DNA of 64,000 nt, from contig BCHS01000003.1 of assembly GCA_039545275.1 (NCBI GenBank), forward strand, positions 1,161,561 to 1,225,560, in the 5' to 3' direction. Positions 30,901 through 42,200 of this stretch are shown piece after piece (position 1 is the stretch's first letter; each line of letters starts with the position of its first letter). Made by a program: the position numbers and the translations under genes. The DNA is from Pseudomicrostroma phylloplanum. Taxonomy: Eukaryota; Basidiomycota; Exobasidiomycetes; Microstromatales. Below the pieces are notes generated by a model. It did not search any database. It saw only the letters and a program-made list of their open reading frames with translations, and was not told the DNA's origin.

Positions 30901-32409
30901 CAGACCATGCAGCCCTGGTACCGCGGCTTTACCGGTCAGATCGAGTCTGCCGGGGGAGGCAAATTTACTGTCTCGGGTACTCTCACTCAGATCGATGACT
31001 ACACTTGGGAGGTCACTGAGCTACCAATTCGACTCTGGACTTCCACATACAAGGAGGGTCTTGAGGAGCGTCTGGTCGGCACAGACAAGGTGCCATCGAC
31101 GATCAAGGAGTACAAAGAGTATCACACGGACACTACCGTCCACTTCGTTGTCACTCTCAACGACAAAGGAGTGAAGGAGGTGGAGTCCAAGGGTGCTGAA
31201 ACCTTCTTCAAAATGACCGCTCAGTTCTCGACGAACAACATGGTTCTGTTCGACGCTCAGGGCAAGATCAAGAAGTACTCGTCGCCAGAGGAGATTCTGG
31301 AAGACTTCTTCCTCCTACGACTCGGCTTCTACCAGAAGCGTAAGGAACACCTAGTGGAGGAGCTCAAGACCATCTACGAGCGTCTGAGCAATCAGGCTCG
31401 CTTCGTGCAGATGATCGTCAGCCGGCAGCTCGTTGTCAACAACCGCAAGCGAGCCGAGCTTGTTGCAGAGCTGCGCCAGAAGGACTTCCGACCCTTCCCG
31501 AGGCAGAAGAAGGCCAAGGTGGCAGGAGAAGTCAATGAAGACGACGAAGACGTCGCTGACGAGGGCGATGAGAGCAATGCTGCTGGCGACTATGACTACC
31601 TGCTCAGCATGGCTATCTACTCGTTGACCAAGGAGAAGGTCGACCGACTTCTGGCTCAACGTGACGAGAGAGAAGAGGAGCTGAAGATCCTTCTTGGCAA
31701 GACGCCTCAAAAGCTGTGGGAACAAGACCTGAGCCATTTCCTTGCCGAATGGGAAGCTCTACTGGTCGAGGATGAGCGAAGGCTGAAGGACGTCGGCAAG
31801 AACAAGAAGGCCAAGGGCAAGGCCATGGTCAAGAAGACGAACGCCAAGGTCGGAGCAGCCGCCAGGAAGGTCCTCAAGGGCTCGGATGATGAGATGGACG
31901 ACTTCATCGCCGATGACAGTGAAGATGACTACGTTCCCAAGGCCGCTGCGAAGAAGTCCCCTGTCAAGAAGGCCACTACCAGCCCTGTCCAGCGCAAGGT
32001 AAGCGCTAGTGCTGCGCCCAAGAAGGCAGCCGCTACAGTCAAGAGCGAGAGCGCTCCGGCGGCTGCGAAGAAGAAGCCTGTGAAGGCTGTCCTCAGCGAT
32101 GAGAGCGACGATGATGCCTACACTATCAAGTCAAAGCCGACCACGAATGGCAAGCCTGCCGCCGCTGCCACCAAGCCCAAGGCCCGTGTGCCCTCCGCTA
32201 GCAGCGCCGCTGGCGGAGCTGCCGCTAAGAAGGCCAAGACGAAGAAGGCCTTCGACAGTGATGAGGAGGAGGAAGCTATAGAGTTGAATGACGATTCGAG
32301 CTTTGGCGGCAGCCCTGTCGTTCCTCGAGCCAAGTCTGGACGAGCCCGAGCAGCTCCTGCGAAGTACAAGCTTGAGGAGAGCGAGGAGGAAGAGGAGGAC
32401 AGCTTCTGA
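27982..32409 (+). CDS. TOP2: DNA topoisomerase II
   Basis: Type IIA topoisomerase that passes one duplex through another; needed for chromosome segregation. One uninterrupted exon of 1475 residues. Domains in order: acidic/Lys-rich N terminus; GHKL ATPase starting LEHVLKRPDTYIGS with NNGRGIPVE and GGRNGYGAKLANIYS; the transducer; TOPRIM with LTEGDSAKALA and MTDQDHDGSH; the winged-helix/tower part with EHSAYHHGEQSL; and the active-site tyrosine in MGGKDAASARYIF (about residue 893). The last 250 residues are a Lys/Ser/Asp-rich tail, probably nuclear localisation and phosphorylation sites. The start is placed at 27982 (MMTEDEDSF); the frame is open for another 171 codons upstream. Confidence 0.97.
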   Translation: MMTEDEDSFNPTLADDGNDSDGWAPAPVKKAPAATSKISTAKKPAANKANGSSSKAANGSTGAAPKKKPLAKRKSNEADEDNDGDADFSVSIIDAVEGPSAVPKPSKASSNSKSASETYQKLSQLEHVLKRPDTYIGSVEKHTEKLWVFDANVQQMAYREITYVPGFYKIFDEILVNAADNKVRDPTMDQIKVTIDKEAGTITVWNNGRGIPVEMHEKEGIYIPELIFGNLLTSSNYDDDEAKVTGGRNGYGAKLANIYSTAFTVETADKKSGHKYKQTFRDNMSKKDKPKITDNKDGKEYTSITFKPDLPRFNMDGIDDDIEALMMKRVYDMAGTVKDIKVQLNGKAVKVKTFKQYVEMYVKAINELSGGAKVDENGDIQEVPNKQTILYDSITDKGKNWEVAFAVSDGEFRQVSFVNNIATIKGGKHVDYVEKQIVDTIIEKVKNNKKNGPVKPHQVRQQIWLFVNCQIVNPTFDGQTKETMTLKPSAFGSKWTLSEEFAKKIMKTSVVENVLSFAKYQQDKQLKRTDGTKRQRITGITKLEDANNAGTRKGRDCTLILTEGDSAKALAVSGLTEVGRDNYGVFPLRGKLLNVREAAHDSIMKNTEITNIKTIMGLQHGKQYQSVDSLRYGSLMIMTDQDHDGSHIKGLIINFLDHFFPSLLKLPNFLVEFITPIVKCTKGKQEISFFTIPEYERWKELNNEGRGWVIKYFKGLGTSTAQDAKKYFRAMDKHMLPFDTTKEGDQALIDLAFNKKKADDRKEWLRQFRPGTYLDHNIEKVPMADFINKELILFSMADNVRSIPSMVDGLKPGQRKVMFGCFKRKLKAEIKVAQLAGYVSEHSAYHHGEQSLTMTIVGLAQDYVGSNNINILLPNGQFGTRLMGGKDAASARYIFTNIAPITRSLFHPSDDALLNYLNDDGQSIEPEWYMPTIPLVLVNGAEGIGTGWSTNVLNYNPKDIVENIYRRLRGEEIQTMQPWYRGFTGQIESAGGGKFTVSGTLTQIDDYTWEVTELPIRLWTSTYKEGLEERLVGTDKVPSTIKEYKEYHTDTTVHFVVTLNDKGVKEVESKGAETFFKMTAQFSTNNMVLFDAQGKIKKYSSPEEILEDFFLLRLGFYQKRKEHLVEELKTIYERLSNQARFVQMIVSRQLVVNNRKRAELVAELRQKDFRPFPRQKKAKVAGEVNEDDEDVADEGDESNAAGDYDYLLSMAIYSLTKEKVDRLLAQRDEREEELKILLGKTPQKLWEQDLSHFLAEWEALLVEDERRLKDVGKNKKAKGKAMVKKTNAKVGAAARKVLKGSDDEMDDFIADDSEDDYVPKAAAKKSPVKKATTSPVQRKVSASAAPKKAAATVKSESAPAAAKKKPVKAVLSDESDDDAYTIKSKPTTNGKPAAAATKPKARVPSASSAAGGAAAKKAKTKKAFDSDEEEEAIELNDDSSFGGSPVVPRAKSGRARAAPAKYKLEESEEEEEDSF

Positions 32410-32741
32410 TCCAGCTCTGATAGACGCCCCGATACCCGTCGTCGGACAGCCGGGCCGCTCTGAGACGGCACTTTTCCCTGCTCTGTGTATTTCTGTTCTT
32501 CGCTTTCAAGCGCCACCATTCTTGTGTCACCTCAATTGCTACAGTCTATGAATCATCTTGAACCATATCTGGTCCTGTGCTCCTCACCTTCGTCCCGTTC
32601 CGACTTTCCTCCACTTGGCTTCGTTCGCCTTCGTGCACGCGCCGCCCGCTCTCGCAGCTGTGTGCTTCTCCGCTTCTTGCCCCAAGCAGCTACTGATACT
32701 GATACTAGCTCACAGGATCAGTCCTCGGCACTTAAAGCACC
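32410..32741. other. Intergenic region
   Basis: Lies between TOP2 and the oxoprolinase-like gene in tandem orientation; terminator and promoter are expected. No gene seen. Confidence 0.5.
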
Positions 32742-35540
32742 ATGGCTTCCTCTTCTTCATCTTCGAAGAAGATCCAGATCTCCATCGATCGCGGAGGCAC
32801 ATTCACGGACTGCATCGCCATCGTCCCCGATAGGCCAGAAGGGGACATTGTGATCAAGCTCCTCTCGGTGGATCCGAACAACTACAAGGATGCGCCGAGG
32901 GAGGGGGTGAGGAGGATCATGGAGATCGTGGAGGGGCGGACGATTAGGAGGGATGAGAAGCTCAACACTGAAGGGATCGGTGAGTTCTCGGAGCTTCTCA
33001 GGGGGTTGGGCAGTCGGCGGAGGTGACAATCTGGGCTGATCTTTGTGTCCCTGCCTTTGCACGCAGAGTATATCCGACTCTCAACTACCGTGGCTACTAA
33101 TGCTCTACTGGAGAGGAAAGGAGAGAAGCATGCGCTGATCACGACCAAGGGCTTCAAGGTATGTCCGTCCCTCTACAGGTTCCTCCTTCCACTCCTTCTC
33201 AGACTGACAGCCGTCTCCTTCGATTCCTACAGGACCTGATCCGGATTGGCAACCAGACTCGCCCGGCTATTTTCGACTTGGCCATCAAGAAGCCAGAAGT
33301 GCTCTACTCGGACGTCTACGAGGTGGACGAGCGTGTGACACTAGTCGGGTGCGTCCGGAAGCCCCACCACTTCGATCATAGAGTTGCGCATAGGCGCTGA
33401 CGCCATGCTTCTTTGGCCCCATTTCCTCCAGCTTCACATCTGACCCTCACTTCGCAGAACACCAGGTCAAGTTCAACGACGATGGCTCCATCAAGAAAGG
33501 CTACAGTGGTCAAGATGCTCCTCCACCTTCGGACGAGCCCGATGCAAAAGGCGGTGAGCCTCCCATCGTTCGTGGAGTGAGCGGCGAAGCCGTAGCTATC
33601 CTCAAGCGGCCTGACAAGGAGACGCTAGAGAAGGACCTGAAGGCGCTCTATGACAAAGGCATCAGGGCGCTAGCTGTCATTCTGATCCATTCTTTCACCT
33701 TCCCAGATCATGAGCGGGTGGTTGAGGAAGTTGCTAAGGAGGTGGGATTCGAGCATATCAGTCTGAGCTCGGAGTTGATGCCGATGATCAAGGTGAGTCC
33801 GAGGCGTAGTCGACGGCAATTGAGACCGGCAAGTTGCCTTGACTTAGCTCTGACGCTGCTTTGATCCATTGCTGCGATCTTCGATAGGCTGTGCCGAGAG
33901 GTAATTCAACTACGGCCGACGCCTACCTCACCCCGGTCCTGAAGCAATACATCAACTCCTTCTTCGATGGCTTCGACACTTCACTCAAGGACGGCACTGC
34001 AGGCACCAAGGTGGAATTCATGATGAGCGACGGCGGTCTTACGACCGCCAAGGGCTTCAACGGACTTAAGAGCATCATCTCAGGCCCCGCGGGCGGGGTA
34101 GTTGGCATGGCGAACACAGGGTATGACGAAGAGGACGGACGGCCAGTCCTGGGTCTGGATATGGGAGGCACTTCTACCGACGTCAGCAGGTACGCCGGGA
34201 GGTATGAGCAGGTCTTCGATACCACTATCGCAGGTGTGACGATCCAATCTCCTCAGCTGGACGTCAACACGGTAGCCTCGGGAGGCTCCAGCAAGCTCTT
34301 CTTCCGCAACGGTCTCTTCGTCACAGGACCAGAGAGTGCTAGCAGTCAGCCAGGCCCCGCCTGCTACAGGAAGGGTGGCCCGCTGACTATCACCGATGCC
34401 AACGTTGTCACTGGCCATCTATCAGTGGACCTCTTTCCGAAGATCTTCGGACCAAATGAGAACGAAGGCCTTGATGTAGAGGCAAGCACACGGGCCTTTG
34501 AGGATCTGACAAAGGACATCAATAAACAGACTGGAAAGAACATGTCGGTGGACGAAGTCGCCCAAGGTTTCATTCGCATCGCAAATGAGACGATGTGTCG
34601 ACCGATCCGAGCTCTCACTGAAGCACGTGGTCTCTCCGCTGCTAAGCATATCCTGTCTTGCTTCGGAGGTGCTGGCGGCCAGCATGCCTGCTCGCTTGCA
34701 AGATCGCTGGGTATCAAGACTGTCTTGATCCACAAGTACAGCTCGATCCTCTCTGCATATGGCATGGCTCTGGCCGACCGCGTATTTGAGCGGCAAGAGC
34801 CGTCTTCACAGCGCTGGGGTAGCGAGGGTGCCCTGAAGCAAGTAGAGGCTAGGGCGAGTGTACTGGAGAAGGAAGTCCGGGAGGAGCTGAAGAAACAAGG
34901 CTTTGCGGAAGATCGCATCGTCGTCGAGTCGATGCTGAATATGCGGTATGACGGTACCGATACGGCTCTGATGACCTTGAAGGGCGAGAAAGGCTGGGAG
35001 GGCGTGGAGGATAGCTTTGTGAAAACATATCAGCAAGAGGTACGTACAGCTGAGGATCAGTCATGGGAGCAGCTTCCGGCTCACATAGCGGCCAATACCC
35101 ACACCCCGACAGTTCGGCTTCACTCTGGAAAAGCCCATCATCGTAGACGATGTGCGGGTCAAAGGCATCGGCAAGTCATACGGCGACTTAGGCGAATCTG
35201 TCCATGCGGAGCATGCTCGTCTTCAAAAAGATGGCTTCAAAGAGGCGGCTGCCTTGAAGTCGGCGAACAAGAAGAGTGTCTACTTTGACGGACTCGGTAG
35301 GTCGGACATACCGGTCATCCCTCTGGGAGACTTGCAGGCGGGAGAGAAGGTCGCAGGTCCGGCCATCTTGATCGATGGGACACAGACGATTACCCTTGGT
35401 AAGTAGAAAGCGTTGCCTCTGCCGTTCAAAGACCGGCGTTTCACTGACTACCTTTTGCACTTCTGTCTCGCTGAACAGAGCCCAAGTGCGAAGCACACAT
35501 CTGTTCAGCTTGTGTACTGATCGAGATCAAATATGAGTGA
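32742..35540 (+). CDS. HyuA-only 5-oxoprolinase-like protein
   Basis: ATP-dependent 5-oxoprolinases open 5-oxoproline to glutamate in the glutathione cycle and are normally about 1290-residue fusions of HyuA-like and HyuB-like halves. Seven exons: 32742-32979, 33067-33158, 33233-33348, 33432-33792, 33888-35039, 35113-35398 and 35479-35540, giving 768 residues. The N-terminal actin-like ATPase part is clear ([45 protein letters not shown]), as are the HyuA signatures [47 protein letters not shown] and [15 protein letters not shown]. The last exon ends CVLIEIKYE and stop, where the HyuB half would begin. No HyuB-like sequence lies in the 340 bp before the next gene. Activity without HyuB is uncertain; a partner gene elsewhere is possible. 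Confidence 0.87.
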
Positions 35541-35881
35541 GGCGTCTTCGGACCAGCAATCTATATCCTGAAAAGCAATATTGCCGCCTGCAATGTGTTG
35601 CCTTGCTGTCGACCGTGACAGCCATCCGCGGGCGGATTGCTATTGCCAATTTGACCCTGGGCGAGGCAGCAAGCGGGGGAGACTTGCGAGGCTACTTGTA
35701 AGGAAAGTCGCTATCCTCTCTCCCTCCCATCACCTTGTAGACTTCCACATCGTACCATCAGCAGAAGAGTGCGGACTTCACATCGCCTGAGTAACCTCGC
35801 TGTGTCCATTATCAAAGTCAAAGCCGCCGCCACCTCGTCAGACTCGAGGTTCCCACCTCCTCCCCCTGCATCGAGCGCAGC
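35541..35881. other. Intergenic region
   Basis: Lies between the HyuA-only gene and the next gene on the same strand. It was checked for remnants of a HyuB domain; none are visible. Confidence 0.55.
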
Positions 35882-37369
35882 ATGACCGCCTCCACTCTCA
35901 ACCACATCCTCAGCACCATCCGACCCCTCCTCGGCGGAATCCCTCCCATTCCACCTCAGCAAGGCGGCACCTTCTTCACACCCATCACGCCCTTCTTCCT
36001 CTTCTACCTCTCCCTGACCGCCGCCCTGAGCATCAAGCTGATGAAACGCACTGCCGCTTGGCGCCAGACTTGGATTGTGCTCCTGCTGGCGGCGTGTAGG
36101 GGATGCTATATGGGCTTGAGATGGAGAGAGGGCGACCCGAGAGGATTTGCGTTTGCTGTTGAGGGGGCGTTGCTGCTTATTCCTGGAGCGTTGATGGTGA
36201 GTCGGTGGAAGGCATAGAGGGAAGGGAAGGAAGGGGGCTATAGGGCCGGTAGGACTGACACATCGCTCCTACACCTCTGCGCCCGTCGATACGAATTCTG
36301 CGCTTAACGTCTGTCCCGCGACAGTACTACTCCATTCTGTCCCTATTCCGTGACGCAGTGTACTCGTACCAGCCAACAAGCTGGCTAGGCAAAGCAGTGC
36401 TCAAGACTTTTCCTCGCTCCGCACTGGTGAGTAAGAGCTCAACTTTCCAGCACAAACGCCGTCCCTTGACACGTACGTATCTTTTTCCCGGCTCGGCCCG
36501 CACAGCTCGTCACCTCCATCCACCTGACCATCGTCACGCCGATCCCAGCAGTGACGTGGCGCGCAGCGGCGCGCCTGTCGATACAAGCGGCCAAGTGGGC
36601 TCACCGACTCAACCTCTGGTCATCCTCAATGGGCTGCGGGACGATGCTGCTAGCAAATCTCGCAATGCTGGTGGCGTGGGCGAGTCGCACAGGTGAATAC
36701 ATCGGGAAGGTCGTGGAGGTCATACGCGTTGGGGAAAATGTGCGCTGATCTCTCTCTCCTCGCGCTCCCGCCCCACACCCCACCCACACATCGTCTTCCT
36801 ATCAGCCGACCTGCGCTTCATGCCGGGCTACCACTACGAGCCACGTAAGGAGCGCGCCAAGCTCCTCGCCATACACATCATGATCACTACCTACAGCTTG
36901 GCCGTCTTCTACCGCGGGGCTGCCTTCTTCCTCTCAGAGCGGTACGCCTGGCTCAATTCCCCAGGAGCGGTGAGTTCCAGTATACCCGGATTCCACGACC
37001 TTGTTGACAGATTCGACACCATAGGGTCTTTACTTACTCACCCCCTCCTTCTCTTCTGCCGGTATGCACGCGCAGTTCTACACCCTGTACTGCCTCCCCG
37101 AAGCGCTCTGTCTCTCCCTGCACGTCATCATCCCTATCAAGCTCACCATTCCCAATCCCAAGACACTGCTCCGCTTTGAGATCCCGCCGGAGGAGAGGGA
37201 TATTGAGGAGGTGGTGCTGGCTGTTGATGGGAGGGAGAGGGTGAGCATTTGCTCGCGGGAGGGTGCGACGGAAGAGCAGGAGAGTGTGGAGGGAGAGCCT
37301 GAGGATGGACATAGCGCAGATGGTACGAGGGCACAGCGACCTGATTCGGCTAGAGGGGTGCCGCACTAG
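35882..37369 (+). CDS. Multi-pass membrane protein of unknown function
   Basis: I do not recognise the family. Five exons (35882-36196, 36325-36426, 36506-36692, 36806-36969, 37076-37369) give 353 residues with about seven hydrophobic segments. They include TPFFLFYLSLTAALSI, TWIVLLLAACRGCYM, FAFAVEGALLLIPGALM, GTMLLANLAMLVAWA, LLAIHIMITTYSLAVFY and FYTLYCLPEALCLSLHVIIP. Short polar loops carry RFMPGYHYEPRKERAK before the sixth segment. The C-terminal 60 residues are hydrophilic and acidic. Each intron begins GTGA and ends in AG with consistent phase, and exon ends fall between helices, which supports one gene. The donor at 36693 (GTGAAT) is the weakest. The layout resembles fungal seven-helix proteins, but I cannot name one. 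Confidence 0.65.
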
Positions 37370-37473
37370 ACTCCGCGTCGTATCGTCCCTCTGTTCTCAG
37401 TACTCGAAAGATGCAATGCTGGGTATATGCCATTATCAAACCTCTTCCCCATGACACCTTGCAGCGCCTAGGC

Positions 37474-38960
37474 CTAAGCAAAGAAAGCGTCGTCCAACAG
37501 CGTATCGTACCTCTTCTCCCCCGTCAAGAAGCGCACCCACGTCTCCGCCCCTGTCTGGAGCGTGCTGTTGAGCTCAAATTCGAACACGCGCGCTCCATGA
37601 TTCCATTTGTGCTCCTTGTCGTACCCGCCAAAGCCAGAGTGCTTGGCAAAGCAGATGGAGATGCGCTGTGTCTGGACGTGACCTTCTAGCTTTTGCTTGC
37701 CTTGTCCGCTCGAAGCTGTGAGCCGCGAAGGAGCACACCAGTCATTCCCATGCTGATGTCCACTAACAATCGCATGCACCCGCCTTCCCGCCGGTCTCCC
37801 CTCTCCCCCACCCAGAAACGCCTCCAAGTAAGCCCTATCCTGCCCCGCATACTTCACACCCTCTGCACCCTGCCCCTCAAACGGCTTATCCTCATTCAGT
37901 CCCGGCCAGCGCAGTCCAGCAGAGGTAAAGTTCGCGCTGCTCTCATCCTCCACTCCCCCGATCTGCGACCGCTCCATGGCAGGACTGTGTTGCTGTGCAA
38001 AGGCAAAGTCGTGCGAGGGAATGTGTGTGAAGACGACTGAGGGAGGCAGTGGAGAGCCCCAGGCTGCGATCATGCGATCTGCCTCTTCGCGTATCCACCC
38101 AGCCACACTAGGGTGCACCCAGTCTTCGATTTGGGTCTGGTTTCCGGAAGAGTCGAGCATGGTCTTGCCACTGCGGCTGTCGAAGTGCCAGAGAATCAGG
38201 GCGGGATGCTCAGCTCTTGAAGAAGGGTAGATGGGCACCCAGTAATTGTCCGAACCCACTTCTCCGCCTCCTACACCTTTGGGAGCAAGACGGGTGTAGG
38301 AGAGGTACGGGGCGATGCGCTGCTCGATGCGTGTGATCATGGCGTGCGTGGAGTACTTGTCGTTGTCATGATTGCCTGTGGGCGGGAAGTAAGGAGGAAG
38401 AGTACCTTCAGTAGAGGTCTCTTTCTGTCTCTCTTCTGACAGCTTGTACGTCATTCCGCCTTACCTTTCGCAGTACTGAAAGCCACCCTCTTCCTAATCA
38501 TCGGTCCCAAAATCATCTGCACTGCCGTCTGCACCTCCTCCCTACTCTTCGCCGCCTCTCCCGAGATCAAATCGCCCAAATGAACCACATAATCCGGCTG
38601 TTCCATCTCGAGGTAGCGCTCCACTGCGTGTGTGGAGAGGGAATTGAGAGTAGAGGCGTTTCCGGGTGTGCCGCCGTCGTCGAGGAGGTGCGTGTCGGTT
38701 AGGATGAGGAGCTTGAAGGTGTTGCGAGCTTGACCCTGATCCGGTCCTTGACCCTCGCTAGACGCTTTGGGGCCGAAGGAGAGGCGGGGATGGGAGGGGT
38801 AGGGGTTGAGGAGTAGTGGAGAGGAGCGCGGGTTAGTCTGGGGGGAGGGGAGAGCCATGGCTGCTTGCAGAGGTAGGGCAATGCCTCCACTGACTAAGAG
38901 CAGGAGGAGCGCAGCTGGTAGCAGCCGCAGAGACCTCATTGCGCCAACGAGCAACATCAT
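37474..38960 (-). CDS. Secreted calcineurin-like metallophosphoesterase (Dcr2/PAP-like)
   Basis: A 465-residue phosphatase with an N-terminal signal sequence (SLRLLPAALLLLLVSGGIAL). Exons 38960-38465 and 38375-37474; the intron 38376-38464 splits the metal-binding motif, so only the spliced form contains GNHDND. All blocks of the calcineurin-like fold are present: LTDTH, HLGDLISGE, GNHD, FTHIPSHDF and VSGHQHGND. The fold and the LEMEQPDYVVHLGD wording recall fungal Dcr2 and plant PAP28/29-type phosphatases. Three N-x-S/T sites fit a secreted or vacuolar enzyme. Start at 38960 or at the second Met (38939); either keeps the signal peptide. Substrate unknown. Confidence 0.85.
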
Positions 38961-39289
38961 ATCGTTGACCTGACGCGGAGCTGATGGTCAGATAGACGAT
39001 GCAGACTCGAGGAGAAGAGCGGTGCTGCTCATCGCCACCCCCGGAACAAGGTACGGCACGGTACGGTAGTGGTGCGGCACGTTTCCGTACCTGCAGCCTC
39101 CGCACGGGCCCATCACACACTCAACGTCTACGGAACGGAAGTTGGTCACGCGGAGTGCGTCAGGCGGGGCCGGGGCGGAACTCTTCAAGAAGAGGGGCAG
39201 GCAATACGATACTATACAGGTGACAGACCAAGTACAGCAGGATGCGCTTTCGGAGCACTTTCCATCACAGAGCACGCTCGAATCTCCCT
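38961..39289. other. Intergenic region
   Basis: Upstream of the metallophosphatase and downstream of SIN1, both on the minus strand. It has an imperfect GGTACGGCAC-like repetition near 39049-39083. No gene seen. Confidence 0.5.
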
Positions 39290-42200
39290 CTACCGCCTGT
39301 CGGAGCGCCTGATCTTGTTGATCTGCGAGACGATGTCCGCTGTGAAGCAAAATGAGGGGAGGAAGTGTCAGCAGTTGCTCTCAGAAGTCTCCTCAGTAGC
39401 GAGAGCCTCGCCGTTGCCTTCGCCCTCTACTCACAAGCTTGCTTGGCGTCCTCTGCCTCCATCTCAAACCTCTTACTCTCCTGATCCGTATTCACCACCA
39501 GCTTGAAAGCCGAAGAAACCTTTGCGCTCTGCTTGCACTCCGTCACCCTCGCAATGGGGAACGAAGCATGTTGTGCATGGAAAGCACGCGTGTCCGTAGG
39601 GATGATATGGATCCACTCTCCATCGATGGTGAGTGTGCGTTCGGACCGACCGACGAACATGGGGACTTTGCGGTTCACTGTCCAGGACTTGTAGGTCGAG
39701 GCGACATTCTTTGGCGTGTGGTAGCGCGGGTGAGCGGGTTCTGAGAGACGCTTGAAGATGGACGCATTGGGATTGGTGGACTGGCCGGCTAGAGCAGCGG
39801 TACCGCCCTGCGCTCCCAAGGTGGAGCGTCGCACAAGAGCTAGATTGTGGCTGCCCTGGAGCGACTCGACGGTCCTGTCCAGCGGGACGACGATGTTGTT
39901 CTTGTCTGGAACGATCAGCGCCCACTCATCCGCATTTCCTAGGGCACGCTTACGACAGATCAGCTCCAGCACATCGGCCAGGTAGATTTCGCTCGATGGC
40001 ACCTCCAGGGTCGTCTTGTAGGACAGTCCGGCATTGGGTGTGATGAGGAACCGCAAGAAGATCTTTGATGTCGGAGGCATGGCGCTCCTGCTCAGGGCAG
40101 AAGAGGCAATGATGGGCGTACCCTGGATGCTGATCAGAGAGCCAGCAGGGGCGTTGTTGGAGTTCGTTGGACCTGTAAGGCGAGACACGGGACCCGCTGG
40201 AGCAGGCACTACACTTGATTGGCCCCTTGCGCCGTGGGTCGCAGCAGACATTGCGTTGCTCGATTGTTGGTCGCCCATCGTTGCAGATGAAGGAGGAGGT
40301 GGAATGCCAGAGGTTGCCACTCGCGACGCTCTCCGATTGATCAGACCCTGAGAGGCCTCGTGCTGCCGAATCTGAGCTGCTGAAGCCTCGCAGACGGCAA
40401 ATTCATCACCTCCGAACTTGCCCACTGTCAGATTCCGATCCAGGGCAGGATAGTCGTCATCAACCTCTCCGTCCTCCACTATGCGCAAGACCCATCCAAC
40501 GGTGGTCAGCCTGACGTCTGGATGACCATTCTCCTCCGGAGAGGGCGACCATCCTTCGTCAACATAGCAGTAGAGACTGTAGCCGATAAGCTCTTCCATC
40601 GTAGCGTCCTTTCTCACGTTCAGCTGGAAGGATTTGCTGGCAGCTTTGACGGAGACTGCACCGCTCGGATTACCGGTACCATCTGCCGTCGAGCTGCCGC
40701 CGAGACCTCTCGACCACGGGAAGTACACCTGCACTGTGATGCTCCCAGCTCCTGATCCAGCATTGCGTCCTGAGATACCAGAGTAGTATTGGGCAAAGGG
40801 GTTCTCCGGAGACTCATTCTGCTTTTGCAGCATTAGACTTAGGGCTGATGCTTTCGGTTGCGAGTGTCTTTGGGCGACCTGACCCTGTCCAAGAGAGTGA
40901 GATTGGAACCAAGCGCTCTGTTGGCGCTCCCTCTCTTCAGCCTGTTGCGCCAATGTCATACTCTTCAGGTGCGACCGCGAAGGCTTACGAAGCTTCGAGC
41001 GGGCCGCAAGGAGGGTCGCCTCACTCAGGGGAGGTTTCAGACCTCCGCGAGGAGATGGCGGTGAGCCGTCGACCAATGTGACCTTAGGATACTGTGTTGG
41101 TGTAGACCGATCTGCGGCGTCCTGTGATGAAGATCTCATCTGTCTGGAGTTGAAGACGTTGTGTCGCACTCCGTACTGCTCAACGTCGCTACCGCTGTCG
41201 ATGGAGGACAGGCTTGGCCTAGCAGCATCGGCTCGCGATTTAGAGTCTGTTCCTGCACTTGGTGCCCCGAAGCGTGGATCGTCGGAGGAAGGCAAGTTGG
41301 CAAAGCCGCTGGACTCGGACGCTGTTGTTTCGTCGTACGTTGCACCGGGTGTAGAGACATTCGAGTCGATCGAATCGCTGTTGCCATCTTTGCTCAGGGA
41401 ACGAGTCGTCGATTGCCCACCGGGCCCCTGTGTTTGCAGAATGATGGACGGCTGTAATGCCAACGGCGTACTCTGAGCGGAGCTCCGCTCACTCCCCTGG
41501 CTTCCTGGCAAGGTGCTTGCTGCGCCTCCAGCAAGGTCAGAGGTGACATGTGGGCTGGACTGGATAGCAACGCCTGTCGGAGCCGATCTCAATGAGGATA
41601 TCGAAGCAGACAGATCACTCTCGAGAGGCTCTCCTTGAAATGCGCCCGAAGGCGAGCCCAACTGCCTCGCAAAGTCGGATGTGAGAGGGGACAGGGGCGA
41701 AGCGCCAGCCAATTCGTGAGCTCTGACATGGCCCTCGGCCGAGGATTTCGTCGGCGTCATGACAGTAGCTTGCGAATTCTGCGCTCCCCTCACAGAATCA
41801 CTGCTTTGATCCAGACTTGCAGACCGCCTGCGCCGTGCAGCGAGCGCTGTAGACCCGGAAGGAGTTGAGGCTTTGCCTAGGGACCCTGATCGAGAAAGAG
41901 GCTGCTCCAGTCGACTAGACGAAGGCGACGGTGACCGATGCAAAAGGAGCGAGTGTCCATTGTTTCGGAGTGTCGAAGATTCTCCAAATGCATTTCGGAA
42001 CTCCTCACTCGCCTCTCTGGCAAGACCTGCCGTGGTGAGGCCCTGCGCAGACCGTGACCGATCGATGAGACGGCCTCCAAAGACTTCTGCATCTTCATCG
42101 ACCTCCTCCAGCGGGTCTTCGTCGAGCGCATCCGGCCGTCGCCCCTCACGAAGTGCTGCAGCAGCTCGCGAATCTCGTTTTCTCCGAGACCCTCCGAGGC

